Below the pieces are notes generated by a model. The model did not search any database and had not been told where the DNA came from. It worked only from the letters and a program-made list of their open reading frames with translations. From an uncultured Prevotellaceae bacterium (GTDB lineage: Bacteria > Bacteroidota > Bacteroidia > Bacteroidales > Bacteroidaceae): a stretch of DNA of 64,000 nucleotides. The DNA is taken from NCBI GenBank assembly GCA_900315095.1, contig OMXS01000005.1, positions 62,001 through 126,000 on the forward strand, written 5' to 3'. The first letter of the stretch is position 1; every line of letters starts with the position of its first letter. Shown one piece after another: positions 8,316-16,778 of this stretch. Made by a program: the position numbers and the translations under genes.

Positions 8316-8861
8316 ATGAATGCATTTGAAGAAAAGCTGCAGCAGGACCTTCATCAATACCTGCTGTCTATGAATGAAGTGGACAACCACATGCCCGAAT
8401 GTCCCGACGTGGAAGAGCGTTGGGAACAAATAGCACAGACATATTTGCCCGACGGAATACGTGAGTTCAACGACTATCCCACGGCATCGCTGGGATGGAT
8501 GATGTATATCGGTATGGCGGTTGCTAAATATTGGGATGCCGAACTGCTGACAGCAGATGCTAATAACCGAGCCTTGACAGACAATATCTATGCTTACATG
8601 AGGGACAAGCGCGGTTATGACCACATGGACGAGTACATCCGCGAAGAAGTGCTATTGCTGAAAGGCAACGACTATACGGCACTTGAAAAGCTCACCGGCG
8701 AGTGTGCCTCGCGTGTGTATAACATTCTGCGCCACCAGAACATAGAACCGGGAAGCAAAGAGGCATTTCGCGCATACGTTGCATGTCTGCATCAACTTTA
8801 CCTGATGGGAATGGCGGTGCAACTGAAACGCATGGGCTATCACATGGAGAAAATGAGCTGA
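8316..8861 (+). CDS. Conserved hypothetical helical protein
   Basis: The predicted protein has 181 residues, is acidic and mostly helical, and has no signal peptide or membrane segment. It contains no motif I can assign to a named family. Proteins of this kind (MNAFEEKLQQDLHQYL.., ASLGWMMYIGMAVAKYWD.., LYLMGMAVQLKRMGYHM) are common next to small enzymes in Bacteroides and Prevotella, but I know of no function. The spacing of 10 bases to the flavoprotein gene and 15 bases to the DUF1294 gene supports one operon. Confidence 0.75.
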   Translation: MNAFEEKLQQDLHQYLLSMNEVDNHMPECPDVEERWEQIAQTYLPDGIREFNDYPTASLGWMMYIGMAVAKYWDAELLTADANNRALTDNIYAYMRDKRGYDHMDEYIREEVLLLKGNDYTALEKLTGECASRVYNILRHQNIEPGSKEAFRAYVACLHQLYLMGMAVQLKRMGYHMEKMS

Positions 8862-8876
8862 AAACGTAGGAGCATC

Positions 8877-9203
8877 ATGAGCACGCTGCATTTCATCATC
8901 ATCTATCTCGCTATTGTCAACATTACAGCCTTCGTCATGTATGGCATCGACAAGTGGCGTGCCGTGAGCAACCGCACCTCTCAAGGACACCGTAAGAGTA
9001 AAAAGAAACAAAAGAGACGCATCCCCGAAAGCACGCTGCTGGGCATTGCCATCATCGGAGGCAGCATCGGCGCACTAGCAGGAATGCAGATATGGCACCA
9101 CAAGACACTTCACAAGAAGTTCAGGTATGGCATTCCGTTCATCATCATCGCACAAGTGGCGATAGTGACGTTCATATTATATAACTCAAGTTTCGCATGT
9201 TAA
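8877..9203 (+). CDS. DUF1294 family small membrane protein
   Basis: This 108-residue protein has an N-terminal membrane segment (FIIIYLAIVNITAFVMYGIDK), a basic loop (RKSKKKQKRRIPESTLL), a glycine-rich segment (GIAIIGGSIGALAGMQIWHHKTLHKKF) and a final hydrophobic segment. YGIDKWRA and the GG.GALAGM..WHHKT.K..F signature define DUF1294. No function is established for the family. It is the last gene of the 7414-9203 group. Confidence 0.9.
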   Translation: MSTLHFIIIYLAIVNITAFVMYGIDKWRAVSNRTSQGHRKSKKKQKRRIPESTLLGIAIIGGSIGALAGMQIWHHKTLHKKFRYGIPFIIIAQVAIVTFILYNSSFAC

Positions 9204-9398
9204 AGTAGATATAGGAAGATAAATGGAGATAGTCGTCTGACGGCGACGGGAGATAGAGGACATCACTCTGTCTCAATTATCATGCAGCAAGACTATTGTC
9301 ATCTAACTCCCTCTATCTGCTTTTAACTCCCTCTATCTACAGAGCAAGCGAGGCTTGCGAAAGTTATATTATATAAGCAGTAAAGGGGTTTCCTGTTC
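9204..9398. other. Intergenic region with repeated CTCCCTCTATCT motif
   Basis: The convergent gap holds two direct copies of TAACTCCCTCTATCT (9306-9320 and 9326-9340) and the complementary GGGAGATAGAGG near 9249-9260, so they can form alternative stems. This may serve as a terminator for both flanking genes; no T-run follows directly. Confidence 0.35.
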
Positions 9399-10514
9399 TC
9401 ACTCAAAAGTCTTTGCAACAAGTTTCAGACTGTCAATAATCTGAATATGCTGCGGGCAGTGCTCCTCACATTGTCCACACTCGATGCAATCGCTTGCCTT
9501 TCCATGAGTCTTGTTCAACACGCCATAATATACAGACGTGTTATTCCACTGCTCCTTGCGTCCAAACTGGTACAAGGTGTTATAGATATTAAAATATTCC
9601 GGGATGCAAATCTCCATCGGGCAACCGTCAGTACAATAGTGACAAGCCGTGCAAGGGATGGCTATCGAACGCTTAATTATCTGCGCCGCTTGTTCCACAC
9701 ACATCTGCTCCTCGCGGTCGAGAGGATTGAAATCCTGCATGAAACCGGTGTTGTCCTCCACCTGCTCCATCGTGCTCATTCCGCTAAGTACGGTAAGCAC
9801 GTTGGGCAACGATGCCACATAACGGATTGCCCATGATGCTGGGCTAGCATCGGGATTGTATCCCTTGAACAACTCCTCCACTCCTGTGGGCACCTTGGCA
9901 AGCGAACCGCCCTTTACAGGCTCCATCACGATGACTGGCTTGCCGTATTTCGTGCAGAGATTGTAGCACGTTTCCGACTCCACCGTAGGACTGTCCCAGT
10001 CGAGATAATTTATCTGCAACTGCACATACTCCACCTCGGGATGCTCCTTCAGCAACTGTTCCAGCAGTTTAGAGTCGTCATGAAACGAGAACCCTATGTG
10101 ACGTATCTTGCCTTCTGCTTTTTTTCGTGCTATGAATCCCCATCCGTCGACGCGGTCCATCGTCTTGACGTATTCATGATTCAGCGCATGCAGCCAGTAG
10201 TAGTCGAAATAGTCAACGCCGCATTTCTCCAGTTGTTCGTTGAAGATGCGCTCAAGGTCGTCTTCCTTCGACACGTCCCAGCACGGCATTTTATCAGTCA
10301 CGGTGAATCGTTCCCGTGGATAACGCTTAGCCACTGCTTCGCGGAACGCAATCTCGCTCTTGCCTCCATGATAAGGATATGCGGTATCGAAATAGGTGAA
10401 ACCGCGCTCCATATACATGTCCACCATACGCTTAACCTCCTCGATGTCGATGCTCGACTGGTCGTTGGGGTTCTTCAACGGCAGGCGCATCAGTCCAAAT
10501 CCTAATTTTCTCAT
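9399..10514 (-). CDS. Aldo/keto reductase with C-terminal 4Fe-4S ferredoxin domain
   Basis: This 371-residue protein consists of an AKR barrel followed by an iron-sulphur tail. The barrel shows the tetrad context: FDTAYPYHGG (Asp, Tyr), VTDKMP (Lys) and YYWLHAL (His). At the C-terminus two cysteine clusters, CTACHYCTDGCP and CIECGQCEEHCP, can hold 4Fe-4S centres. This fusion is common in anaerobes and suggests electron exchange with ferredoxin-type carriers; the carbonyl substrate is unknown. It overlaps the upstream ECF-type gene by four bases (ATGA), a sign of translational coupling. Confidence 0.9.
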   Translation of the reverse strand: MRKLGFGLMRLPLKNPNDQSSIDIEEVKRMVDMYMERGFTYFDTAYPYHGGKSEIAFREAVAKRYPRERFTVTDKMPCWDVSKEDDLERIFNEQLEKCGVDYFDYYWLHALNHEYVKTMDRVDGWGFIARKKAEGKIRHIGFSFHDDSKLLEQLLKEHPEVEYVQLQINYLDWDSPTVESETCYNLCTKYGKPVIVMEPVKGGSLAKVPTGVEELFKGYNPDASPASWAIRYVASLPNVLTVLSGMSTMEQVEDNTGFMQDFNPLDREEQMCVEQAAQIIKRSIAIPCTACHYCTDGCPMEICIPEYFNIYNTLYQFGRKEQWNNTSVYYGVLNKTHGKASDCIECGQCEEHCPQHIQIIDSLKLVAKTFE

Positions 10515-11020
10515 TTCTTCAATAGATATTTAATGAAGAGATAACCGCCGAAAACCTGTAGCAGCATGCCTGGGATGCCGATGCGGAAGTCCTGGAAACC
10601 AAGAGAGAGCGAACCAAGCATTGCCGACTCTATGAGTGAGCCTACAACCTGATAAAGTAACACCACCGCCAGCAGCAGCGCGATACTTACCTTCTTCTGC
10701 TTGTGTGCTATATAAGCGGCAGCAAGTGCCAGTAAAACAGACTTCACCATGATGCCTGGAAGAACGGCAGCGGCAGGCATTCCGAACAATGCGGAATTGG
10801 CCAGCGGTGATAGTATTGCCGTCAAAAGACCGACTTGCCATCCGTACTTATATGCTCCGATGAGTGTGAAGAAATAGATGGGTAAAAGCATAAATCCACC
10901 CTGCGGAATGAGGTGGCACAATTGTGGCAGAAGAATGTTGCCCGCAACGAATAGCACTGCATAAAGCAACGAACGGCTTTCACGTAACGAAAGCGAGTAA
11001 AGATTTACAGTAGTGTTCAT
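10511..11020 (-). CDS. ECF-type transporter substrate-binding (S) component, vitamin-like substrate
   Basis: The 169-residue membrane protein has about five or six hydrophobic segments (YAVLFVAGNILLPQLCHLI, FMLLPIYFFTLIGAYKYG, VGLLTAILSPLANSALFG and others). The order and the GAYKYGWQVGLLTAILSPL type of loop resemble S components of energy-coupling factor transporters. The ATPase and T subunits are not in the window, as is normal for shared ECF modules. The substrate cannot be read from the sequence. It sits in one operon between a DUF1893 gene and the ferredoxin-like aldo/keto reductase. Confidence 0.7.
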   Translation of the reverse strand: MNTTVNLYSLSLRESRSLLYAVLFVAGNILLPQLCHLIPQGGFMLLPIYFFTLIGAYKYGWQVGLLTAILSPLANSALFGMPAAAVLPGIMVKSVLLALAAAYIAHKQKKVSIALLLAVVLLYQVVGSLIESAMLGSLSLGFQDFRIGIPGMLLQVFGGYLFIKYLLKK

Positions 11021-11092
11021 ATTTGTAATTTTGATTTTTAGGAGTTAATATAAAGACAGGAGGAAATAGATGGAGACAAAGGACAAACAGAG

Positions 11093-11518
11093 TCAGCGCC
11101 TGCTGTTCCTCATTTCCTCGAAGTGCTGGCGCAACATAGTCTCCACCTCTTGTGCGGTCTCTGCTTCAAGCACTATGCTCTCCAGCGGGCAGCGTTTGTC
11201 GCCTTCGGGAATTACGACGCGGTCAACCGTCTCGCCACAGTTGTATTTTATCCCTGCCTTGTCGAGCAGCGGAATTGCCAAACAGCTCATAACATCAGCA
11301 TACACCTCTGTCACGCCACCTTGCACCAGCAGTCCTGCCGACGCCTTGCCCACCACCTTGTCGGCAACCGATGCGCCACGCAGCCGTTGCGGTTCGTTGT
11401 CAAGCAGCCACACGAGGTCGCGCACACCCTTCTTGTTGTATGTGGTCACCTCACCGCTTTCCGAACTCACTACAAGCGAGCATTGTTCATCATGCAGAAT
11501 TTCAACTAACCGCTTCAT
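11093..11518 (-). CDS. DUF1893 family protein
   Basis: With the ATG at 11518 the protein has 141 residues; an ATG at 11527 also exists, but it would sit on the predicted transcription start. The sequence is soluble. DEQCSLVVSSESGEVTTYNKKGVRDL is followed by ASVADKVVGKASAGLLVQGGVTEVYADVMS, which matches the DUF1893 family pattern (DKVVGKAAA.L...G). A structural relation to the deaminase fold has been suggested for this family; function is unknown. It is the first gene of the operon with the ECF-type S component and the aldo/keto reductase. Confidence 0.82.
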   Translation of the reverse strand: MKRLVEILHDEQCSLVVSSESGEVTTYNKKGVRDLVWLLDNEPQRLRGASVADKVVGKASAGLLVQGGVTEVYADVMSCLAIPLLDKAGIKYNCGETVDRVVIPEGDKRCPLESIVLEAETAQEVETMLRQHFEEMRNSRR

Positions 11519-11531
11519 AGAAAACATGCTG

Positions 11532-11565
11532 CAAAGATAATGTTTTTTTTGAAATGAAAAACAAA
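11532..11565 (-). promoter_or_regulatory. Promoter of the DUF1893-ECF-aldo/keto reductase operon
   Basis: On the minus strand TTTG (11565-11562), a 22-base spacer and TATCTTTG (11539-11532) form a Bacteroidota promoter. Transcription would begin near 11526, giving a very short leader before the ATG at 11518. This decides against the ATG at 11527. Confidence 0.55.
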
Positions 11566-11642
11566 AATATGATTTAAATCATGGAGTTTTGTGAAATTAA
11601 ATGTTATTACTTCGATTATGATGATTATTCCGAAATTGTTCA

Positions 11643-11650
11643 TAATTTTG
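11643..11650 (+). promoter_or_regulatory. Candidate -7 box of the MATE transporter gene
   Basis: TAATTTTG at 11643-11650 fits the -7 element and is followed by GCACCC, but no TTTG is found at the right distance upstream. A start near 11657 would leave a leader of about 10-20 bases. Confidence 0.35.
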
Positions 11651-11666
11651 CACCCGCTTATATATA

Positions 11667-13016
11667 ATGTGTAGTCACATGTCCGACAATTCACTAAAAC
11701 AACAGCTTAGAACACTCACAATTCCTGTATTCATAGAGATGGCCCTTGTCATGATGATGGGAGCCGTGGATACCGTTATGCTGAGTCGTTACAGCGACAA
11801 CAGCGTTGCAGCAGTCGGACTTGACAACCAGCTCATCTCGCTGGTGTTCCTTGTATATCAGTTCTTTTCTATGGGTGCTGCCATTCTTTGCGCCCAATAC
11901 ATTGGTGCAGGACTGTGCAAGCGCCTTGTTCAAGTCGTGGGCATGGCACTGGTAGTGAACCTCTTGCTCGGTCTTGTGGTCAGTGCGTTGCTTTATTTCA
12001 ATGCCGAAGCACTACTTAAACTTATGGGATTACGTCCCGAACTGATGGATGACGGACTCGTTTATCTGAAACTTACGGGCGCATTGTCGTTCTTCCAGGC
12101 TCTGTCGCTTACTTTTTCTGCCTCTCTCCGCAGTGCCGACAAGGTGGTTTATCCAATGGCTGTGACAGGAATTGTAAATATCATCAACATCATCGGCAAC
12201 TACGCACTTATCTTCGGTCACTGGGGTTGTCCACAGATGGGCGTGGAAGGAGCCGCACTTGCCACTGTGATTTGTCGCGCAGTTGCAACGGTGCTTCTTG
12301 CAGCCATACATTTCAAGGTGCACATCCCGAGTTTCCCCCTGCGCTACTTCCGCCCCATACCTTGGCAGGAACTGAAAAACCTGATGCATATAGGCATTCC
12401 CGCCATGAGTGAGAACATCTCATACAGTCTGTCTCAGGTGGCCATAACATTCTTCATCAACCAGATAAGCAATGAGGCACTGGCAGCACGCACCTACTGC
12501 GCCAACCTCATCATGTTTGTCTATCTGTTTTGTATCAGCATCACACAAGGCGGTGACATTCTTGTGGGGCATCTCGTAGGGCAGAAACGTCATCAGGCAG
12601 CCTATATCCTTGGCAACTACTTTTTCCGCATATCGCTAATAATAACTCTCGTGGGGTCCGCACTCATGGCACTGACGGGGAAGAGCATCCTAAGCGCCTT
12701 CACCGACAATGAAGAGATTATACGAATGGGGTGTTGGGTGCTGTTTATCGACTGGTTCCTTGAGATTGGACGCACCTCCAATATCTTCGCCGTAGGCACC
12801 CTGCGTGCAACAGGCGATGCCATCTATCCTGTAATCATAGGCATCATCTTCCAGTGGAGCATCGCCGTAGGACTCAGTTATTTCATTGGCATACCTCTGG
12901 GCTACGGTCTCATTGGCATGTGGATAGGCTTTGCCCTCGACGAGAACATCCGTGGCATCATACTCATGCGTCGCTGGAGGTCGGGAAAGTGGAGAACAAA
13001 GGGATTTGTTGGATAA
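11667..13016 (+). CDS. MATE family multidrug/metabolite efflux transporter
   Basis: This protein of 449 residues has twelve hydrophobic segments in two halves, typical of MATE exporters. The first half has IPVFIEMALVMMMGAVDTVMLSRYS.., AAVGLDNQL.. and the second IGIPAMSENISYSLSQVAITFFINQ. It would export cationic compounds in exchange for Na+ or H+ at the inner membrane; the substrate is unknown. An alternative ATG at 11679 (MSDNSLKQQL) would remove four residues and is equally likely. It is divergent from the DUF1893 operon. A short hairpin, CCTCCCC/GGGAGG, at about 13028-13044 follows it. Confidence 0.92.
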   Translation: MCSHMSDNSLKQQLRTLTIPVFIEMALVMMMGAVDTVMLSRYSDNSVAAVGLDNQLISLVFLVYQFFSMGAAILCAQYIGAGLCKRLVQVVGMALVVNLLLGLVVSALLYFNAEALLKLMGLRPELMDDGLVYLKLTGALSFFQALSLTFSASLRSADKVVYPMAVTGIVNIINIIGNYALIFGHWGCPQMGVEGAALATVICRAVATVLLAAIHFKVHIPSFPLRYFRPIPWQELKNLMHIGIPAMSENISYSLSQVAITFFINQISNEALAARTYCANLIMFVYLFCISITQGGDILVGHLVGQKRHQAAYILGNYFFRISLIITLVGSALMALTGKSILSAFTDNEEIIRMGCWVLFIDWFLEIGRTSNIFAVGTLRATGDAIYPVIIGIIFQWSIAVGLSYFIGIPLGYGLIGMWIGFALDENIRGIILMRRWRSGKWRTKGFVG

Positions 13017-13204
13017 GCCCCCACTAAACCTCCCCCTATATGGGAGGCTTTATGATTAGTTTCTTATCTTTACCCCCAACTACTCTCTCTTCACGGAAGA
13101 GGCTTTTATTTTATTTCATATTCGTTTATCTTTTTCTCAATTATACATTTATAACAGTAGAAAAACACACGATATGCTATTTTTTTATATCTTTGCTGAA
13201 ACTT

Positions 13205-13400
13205 TCAACGAACTAGTCTTGGACTAGCAAAGCGAGCAAAACTCGAATTCTGCGTCTCGGCATAAAAAGAAACACATTTCTTTTGTTCTGCGCTCGACCT
13301 TATATAACTCTGCGACAAATGTCGCGAAGTTACCAACATTCGGAAGAAAAAACAAACGAGTTTGCTTTGTTCTTCGCTCGACTTTTCGTAACTTTGCAAA
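13205..13400 (+). repeat. Dispersed intergenic repeat with two promoter modules (copy 2, inverted)
   Basis: This is the reverse complement of the repeat at 6915-7090. It holds CTTGGACTAGCAAAGCGAGC and CGAATTCTGCGTCTCGGCAT, then a TTTCTTTTGTTCTGCGCTCG module, then a TTTGTTCTTCGCTCGACTTT module ending in TAACTTTGCAAAG. Both modules carry a TTTG-N19-TAAC(T/C)TTG-like promoter on the plus strand (13282-13312 and 13366-13396), directed at uxuB. Confidence 0.75.
13366..13396 (+). promoter_or_regulatory. Promoter of uxuB-uxuA, inside the dispersed repeat
   Basis: TTTG at 13366-13369, a 19-base spacer and TAACTTTG at 13389-13396 form an exact Bacteroidota consensus. The leader to the ATG at 13448 is about 45 bases. 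A weaker upstream copy (TTTG 13282, TAACTCTG 13305) has the same 19-base spacing. Confidence 0.65.
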
Positions 13401-13447
13401 GTTATTTAAAAATAATCTGACAGCAATAACAAATCATAATAAAAATC

Positions 13448-15034
13448 ATGAAACTAACAGATTTACTTTCAGGCAACGCCAATGTTGCCGAGTGGGAAGC
13501 CAAAGGCTATCAACTTCCGAAGTTTGACATCGCCGCTGTGCGCCAGCGCACTCACGACGAGCCGACATGGGTGCATTTTGGAGGTGGCAACATCTTCCGC
13601 GCATTCCCTGCCGCAATTATCAACGATGCGCTAAACACAGGCCAGTACGACCGCGGCGTCATCGTTGCCGAGACCTTCGACTATGAGGTAATAGACAAGG
13701 CATACAAGCCTTACGACAATCTCTCGCTGCTCGTCAGCCTGCAATCGTCGGGAACCATCGAAAAGAAGGTGATTGCATCTGTCACCGAGAGCCTGAAGGC
13801 AGACTATCAATTCAGCGACTGGGCACGACTGGTGGAGATTTTCTGCAAGCCTTCGCTGCAGATGATTACATTCACCATAACCGAGAAGGGTTACAGTTTT
13901 AACGATGCCGACCTGGCGCGAGGACTTACTCCAGTGCTGGCAATGGGTAAGGTGACGGCGCTGTTGCTCGAGCGTTTCAAGGCAGGACAACTGCCTCTGA
14001 CGGTGCAGTCGATGGACAACTGCTCTCACAACGGCGACAAGGTGAAGGCAGGCGTAATGGCTTATGCCGAGCGCTGGGTGGCCGACGGACTGGCACCTGC
14101 CGAGTTCCTCGCCTACCTGAAAGACGAGAAAAAGATAACATTCCCGTGGTCAATGATTGACAAAATCACTCCGCGCCCACACGTCAAGGTGAAGGAAATG
14201 CTCGCGGCCGACGGTTTCGAGGACAACAACTACATCGAGACTGAGAAGCACACGTTCACGGCACCGTTCGTGAACGCCGAAGAGGTGCAGTATCTCGTAA
14301 TCGAAGATAACTACACCAATGGACGTCCGCCACTGGAACTGGGTGGAGCGCTCTACACCACACGCGACACCGTTGATAAGGTGGAGACCATGAAGGTGAC
14401 CACATGCCTCAACCCGCTGCACACTGCAATGTCAATATATGGATGCATGCTCGACTATACTCTCATCTCAGCAGAGATGGCAGACGAAGATCTGCGCGCC
14501 TTCATCCAGAAGATTGGATACATGGAGGCAATGCCTGTGGTTACCGACCCGGGAGTGCTTAACCCATACGAGTTCATCGGCGCCGTTATCAACCGCCGTC
14601 TGCCTAACCCGTTCATGCCAGATGCACCACAGCGCATAGCATCAGACACCAGTCAGAAACTGCCCATCCGCTTTGGTGAGACAATAAAGAAATACATTGC
14701 ACGTGGACTCGACAAGAGCAATCTGGTGCTAATCCCACTCACGCTGGCTGGCTATGCCCGTTACCTGAAGGGCATCAAGGACAACGGCGAACCATTTGAG
14801 CCGTCACCAGATCCAATGCTCGAGGAACTGCAGGCCATCGTGGCACCGCTGGAAATTGGCAAGACAGACCAAGACTACTCATGCCTGCGCCAGCTGTACA
14901 GCCGAAAGGACATCTTCGGTGTCGACCTCTACGAGGCTGGCCTGGGCGAGCAGATAGAGGGCATGGTGAAAGAACTCTATGCTGGCAATGGCGCTGTACG
15001 CAAGACTCTGCACAAGTATGTGGTGGCAAGATAA
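13448..15034 (+). CDS. uxuB: Mannitol dehydrogenase family oxidoreductase, probably D-fructuronate reductase
   Basis: This 528-residue protein belongs to the long-chain mannitol dehydrogenase family. The N-terminal nucleotide-binding region contains WVHFGGGNIFRAFPA, the family's dinucleotide-binding variant (GxGxx(F/H)R). The central part has TFTITEKGYS and SMDNCSHNGDK, the substrate-side motif with the conserved Asn-His, and the C-terminal domain is helical. Because the next gene is mannonate dehydratase (uxuA), the likely reaction is NADH-dependent reduction of D-fructuronate to D-mannonate in glucuronate breakdown. Other family members act on tagaturonate, mannitol or altronate, so the exact substrate is inferred from context. 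The start follows a repeat-borne promoter. Confidence 0.85.
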   Translation: MKLTDLLSGNANVAEWEAKGYQLPKFDIAAVRQRTHDEPTWVHFGGGNIFRAFPAAIINDALNTGQYDRGVIVAETFDYEVIDKAYKPYDNLSLLVSLQSSGTIEKKVIASVTESLKADYQFSDWARLVEIFCKPSLQMITFTITEKGYSFNDADLARGLTPVLAMGKVTALLLERFKAGQLPLTVQSMDNCSHNGDKVKAGVMAYAERWVADGLAPAEFLAYLKDEKKITFPWSMIDKITPRPHVKVKEMLAADGFEDNNYIETEKHTFTAPFVNAEEVQYLVIEDNYTNGRPPLELGGALYTTRDTVDKVETMKVTTCLNPLHTAMSIYGCMLDYTLISAEMADEDLRAFIQKIGYMEAMPVVTDPGVLNPYEFIGAVINRRLPNPFMPDAPQRIASDTSQKLPIRFGETIKKYIARGLDKSNLVLIPLTLAGYARYLKGIKDNGEPFEPSPDPMLEELQAIVAPLEIGKTDQDYSCLRQLYSRKDIFGVDLYEAGLGEQIEGMVKELYAGNGAVRKTLHKYVVAR

Positions 15035-15165
15035 TTAAAGGGAGGAAGAAGGAAAGAGGAAGTAGAGAAAACAGAAGTATTCTCTTGACAATTAAAAAAA
15101 TGTTCTCCTTCCTCTCTACACCTTTTTTTCCGCATTCTTCAAATAAAAAATTAATAAAGCAAAAT

Positions 15166-16428
15166 ATGGAAAGAACATGGCGATGGTTTGGCAAGAAAGA
15201 CAAGATTACGCTTGCCATGCTGAAACAAATTGGTGTTGAGGGCATTGTCACCGCCCTCCACGACGTGCCACTAGGACAAGTGTGGACACGCGAACAAATA
15301 CGCGACCTGCGTGAGTATATCGAATCTTACGGCATGCGATGGAGCGTGGTGGAGTCACTGCCAGTCACAGAGACAATAAAATACGGAGGACCCGACCGCG
15401 ACGAGCAGATTGCAGTTTACAAGGAGTCGCTCGCCAACCTCGGCAAAGAGGGCATCCGTTGCGTGTGCTATAACTTCATGCCTGTACTCGACTGGGCACG
15501 CACCGACCTGCTCCACCCCAACCCCAACGGCTCGAGCAACCTTTACTTCGACTGGGGAGAGTTTGCCTACTTCGACATACACATTCTCAAGCGCGAAGGT
15601 GCTGAGGAGGAATGGACTAAGATCTCACGCGGAGAGGCAAAGGGACACCTCGCCGACATACTGCGCGGACGCGACATCATGGCTGAGGTGAACGCCATCA
15701 AGGCGAAGGCGACACCTAAGTTCGACCACGACATGGTGGACACCATCGTAATCAAGACACAGGGTTTCGTGTCAGGCAACTTCAAGGAGGGTGACGAACG
15801 ACCTGTGGAGATGTTCCGCGAGCTGCTCGCACTCTATAAAAACGTGTCACGCGAACAACTGCGCGACAACATGAAGACATGGCTCGAGGCCATCATGCCT
15901 ATATGTGACGAGTATGACATCGACATGTGCGTGCATCCTGACGACCCACCATACGAGATTCTGGGTCTACCACGTATCGTCACCGACAAGGAGGATATCC
16001 GTTGGTTCCTCAACGCCGTGCCTAACCCGCACAACGGTCTCACGTTCTGCGCCGGCTCACTCTCAGCAGGCGGGCATAACAACCTGACGCCACTGGCACA
16101 AGAGTTCCACAACCGCACCCACTTCGTTCACCTGCGTTCATGCCACATCTTCCCCGACGGCAACTTCACAGAGGCAAGCCATCTGGGCGGGCGTGCAGAC
16201 ATCATCGAGCTCACCCGCATCTTTGAGCAAGAAGAGCAGAGTCGCAAGAAACCGCTGCCAATGCGCGTTGACCACGGAATGACAATGCTGGGCGACGAGA
16301 CGAAGGGCTACAATGCAGGCTACTCGTTCCTCGGACGTATGTTCGCACTTGGACAGGTGCAGGGCATCATCGCCACCGTAGACCGCGAGTTGGGCATCAA
16401 GTACCAGCAGCCCGGTTTCTTCGATTAA
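15166..16428 (+). CDS. uxuA: Mannonate dehydratase
   Basis: The start ATG at 15166 (MERTWRWFGKKD) gives 420 residues. The frame is open far upstream inside uxuB, but that extension is not similar to the family and is rejected. Diagnostic stretches are the N-terminal WRWFG..D.ITL, GIVTALHDVPLGQVW, MPVLDWARTDL, MCVHPDDPP, FCAGSLSAGGHNNL and THFVHLRSCH, which carry the metal-binding Cys and His residues of UxuA. It removes water from D-mannonate to give 2-keto-3-deoxygluconate and is a cytoplasmic TIM-barrel enzyme. It is co-transcribed with uxuB (131-base gap) and closed by a strong terminator. It would process glucuronate side chains released from xylan. Confidence 0.95.
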   Translation: MERTWRWFGKKDKITLAMLKQIGVEGIVTALHDVPLGQVWTREQIRDLREYIESYGMRWSVVESLPVTETIKYGGPDRDEQIAVYKESLANLGKEGIRCVCYNFMPVLDWARTDLLHPNPNGSSNLYFDWGEFAYFDIHILKREGAEEEWTKISRGEAKGHLADILRGRDIMAEVNAIKAKATPKFDHDMVDTIVIKTQGFVSGNFKEGDERPVEMFRELLALYKNVSREQLRDNMKTWLEAIMPICDEYDIDMCVHPDDPPYEILGLPRIVTDKEDIRWFLNAVPNPHNGLTFCAGSLSAGGHNNLTPLAQEFHNRTHFVHLRSCHIFPDGNFTEASHLGGRADIIELTRIFEQEEQSRKKPLPMRVDHGMTMLGDETKGYNAGYSFLGRMFALGQVQGIIATVDRELGIKYQQPGFFD

Positions 16429-16460
16429 AAGCAGCAAAAACACATTTACGCAAACAACAT

Positions 16461-16500
16461 CAGCGGTTGCACCCCACAAAGGTGCAGCCGCTGACTTTAT
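16461..16500 (+). terminator. Rho-independent terminator after uxuA
   Basis: CAGCGGTTGCACC (16461-16473) pairs with GGTGCAGCCGCTG (16481-16493) with a single G-T pair and a seven-base loop, followed by ACTTTAT. It is a strong hairpin with a weak T-tract. Confidence 0.75.
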
Positions 16501-16583
16501 ATAACCAACGATAGAACTGATATGAATAGTTTTTACTATTCTTTGCCATGCAATAACAAATTACATTATTGGAAAATGGTGAC

Positions 16584-16702
16584 TTGCGACAAATATCGGG
16601 TGTGTTCAAGTGATATGTCGCAAAATCGGGGGCATGTCGCAACATTCTGAAGAGAAAGAGGATGATAAATGATTGCGGGTACGGAAAAGCATAATACCTT
16701 TG
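16584..16702 (+). promoter_or_regulatory. Promoter of the small 81-residue gene with three TGTCGCAA sites upstream
   Basis: TTG at 16673-16675, a 19-base spacer and TACCTTTG at 16695-16702 form a promoter. Upstream lie TTGCGACA at 16584-16591 and TGTCGCAA at 16616-16623 and 16635-16642: one inverted and two direct copies of the same octamer, the direct ones 19 bases apart. They look like binding sites for an activator or repressor. The rest of the 16501-16778 gap shows nothing else. Confidence 0.5.
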
Positions 16703-16778
16703 CAATGTCAAAAGGCGATAAACCTGATGACATGAGAGAATTGATAAACAACAAATAACATTTAAAAAGTATACAACT

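Larger units (their letters stand above)
13017..13447. other. Intergenic region between the MATE gene and uxuB
   Basis: This 431-base gap contains the small CCTCCCC-GGGAGG hairpin just after the MATE stop (13028-13044), AT-rich DNA to about 13200, and then the inverted copy of the dispersed promoter-bearing repeat (13205-13400). No ORF here is believable. Confidence 0.6.

Noticed and set aside
14881-15165. Upstream extension of mannonate dehydratase
   Set aside because: The frame is open into uxuB, but UxuA homology begins exactly at the ATG at 15166 and the extension is a shadow of uxuB.
15035-15165. Hairpin terminator between uxuB and uxuA
   Set aside because: Purine- and pyrimidine-rich stretches pair only imperfectly, and the two genes make sense as one operon.
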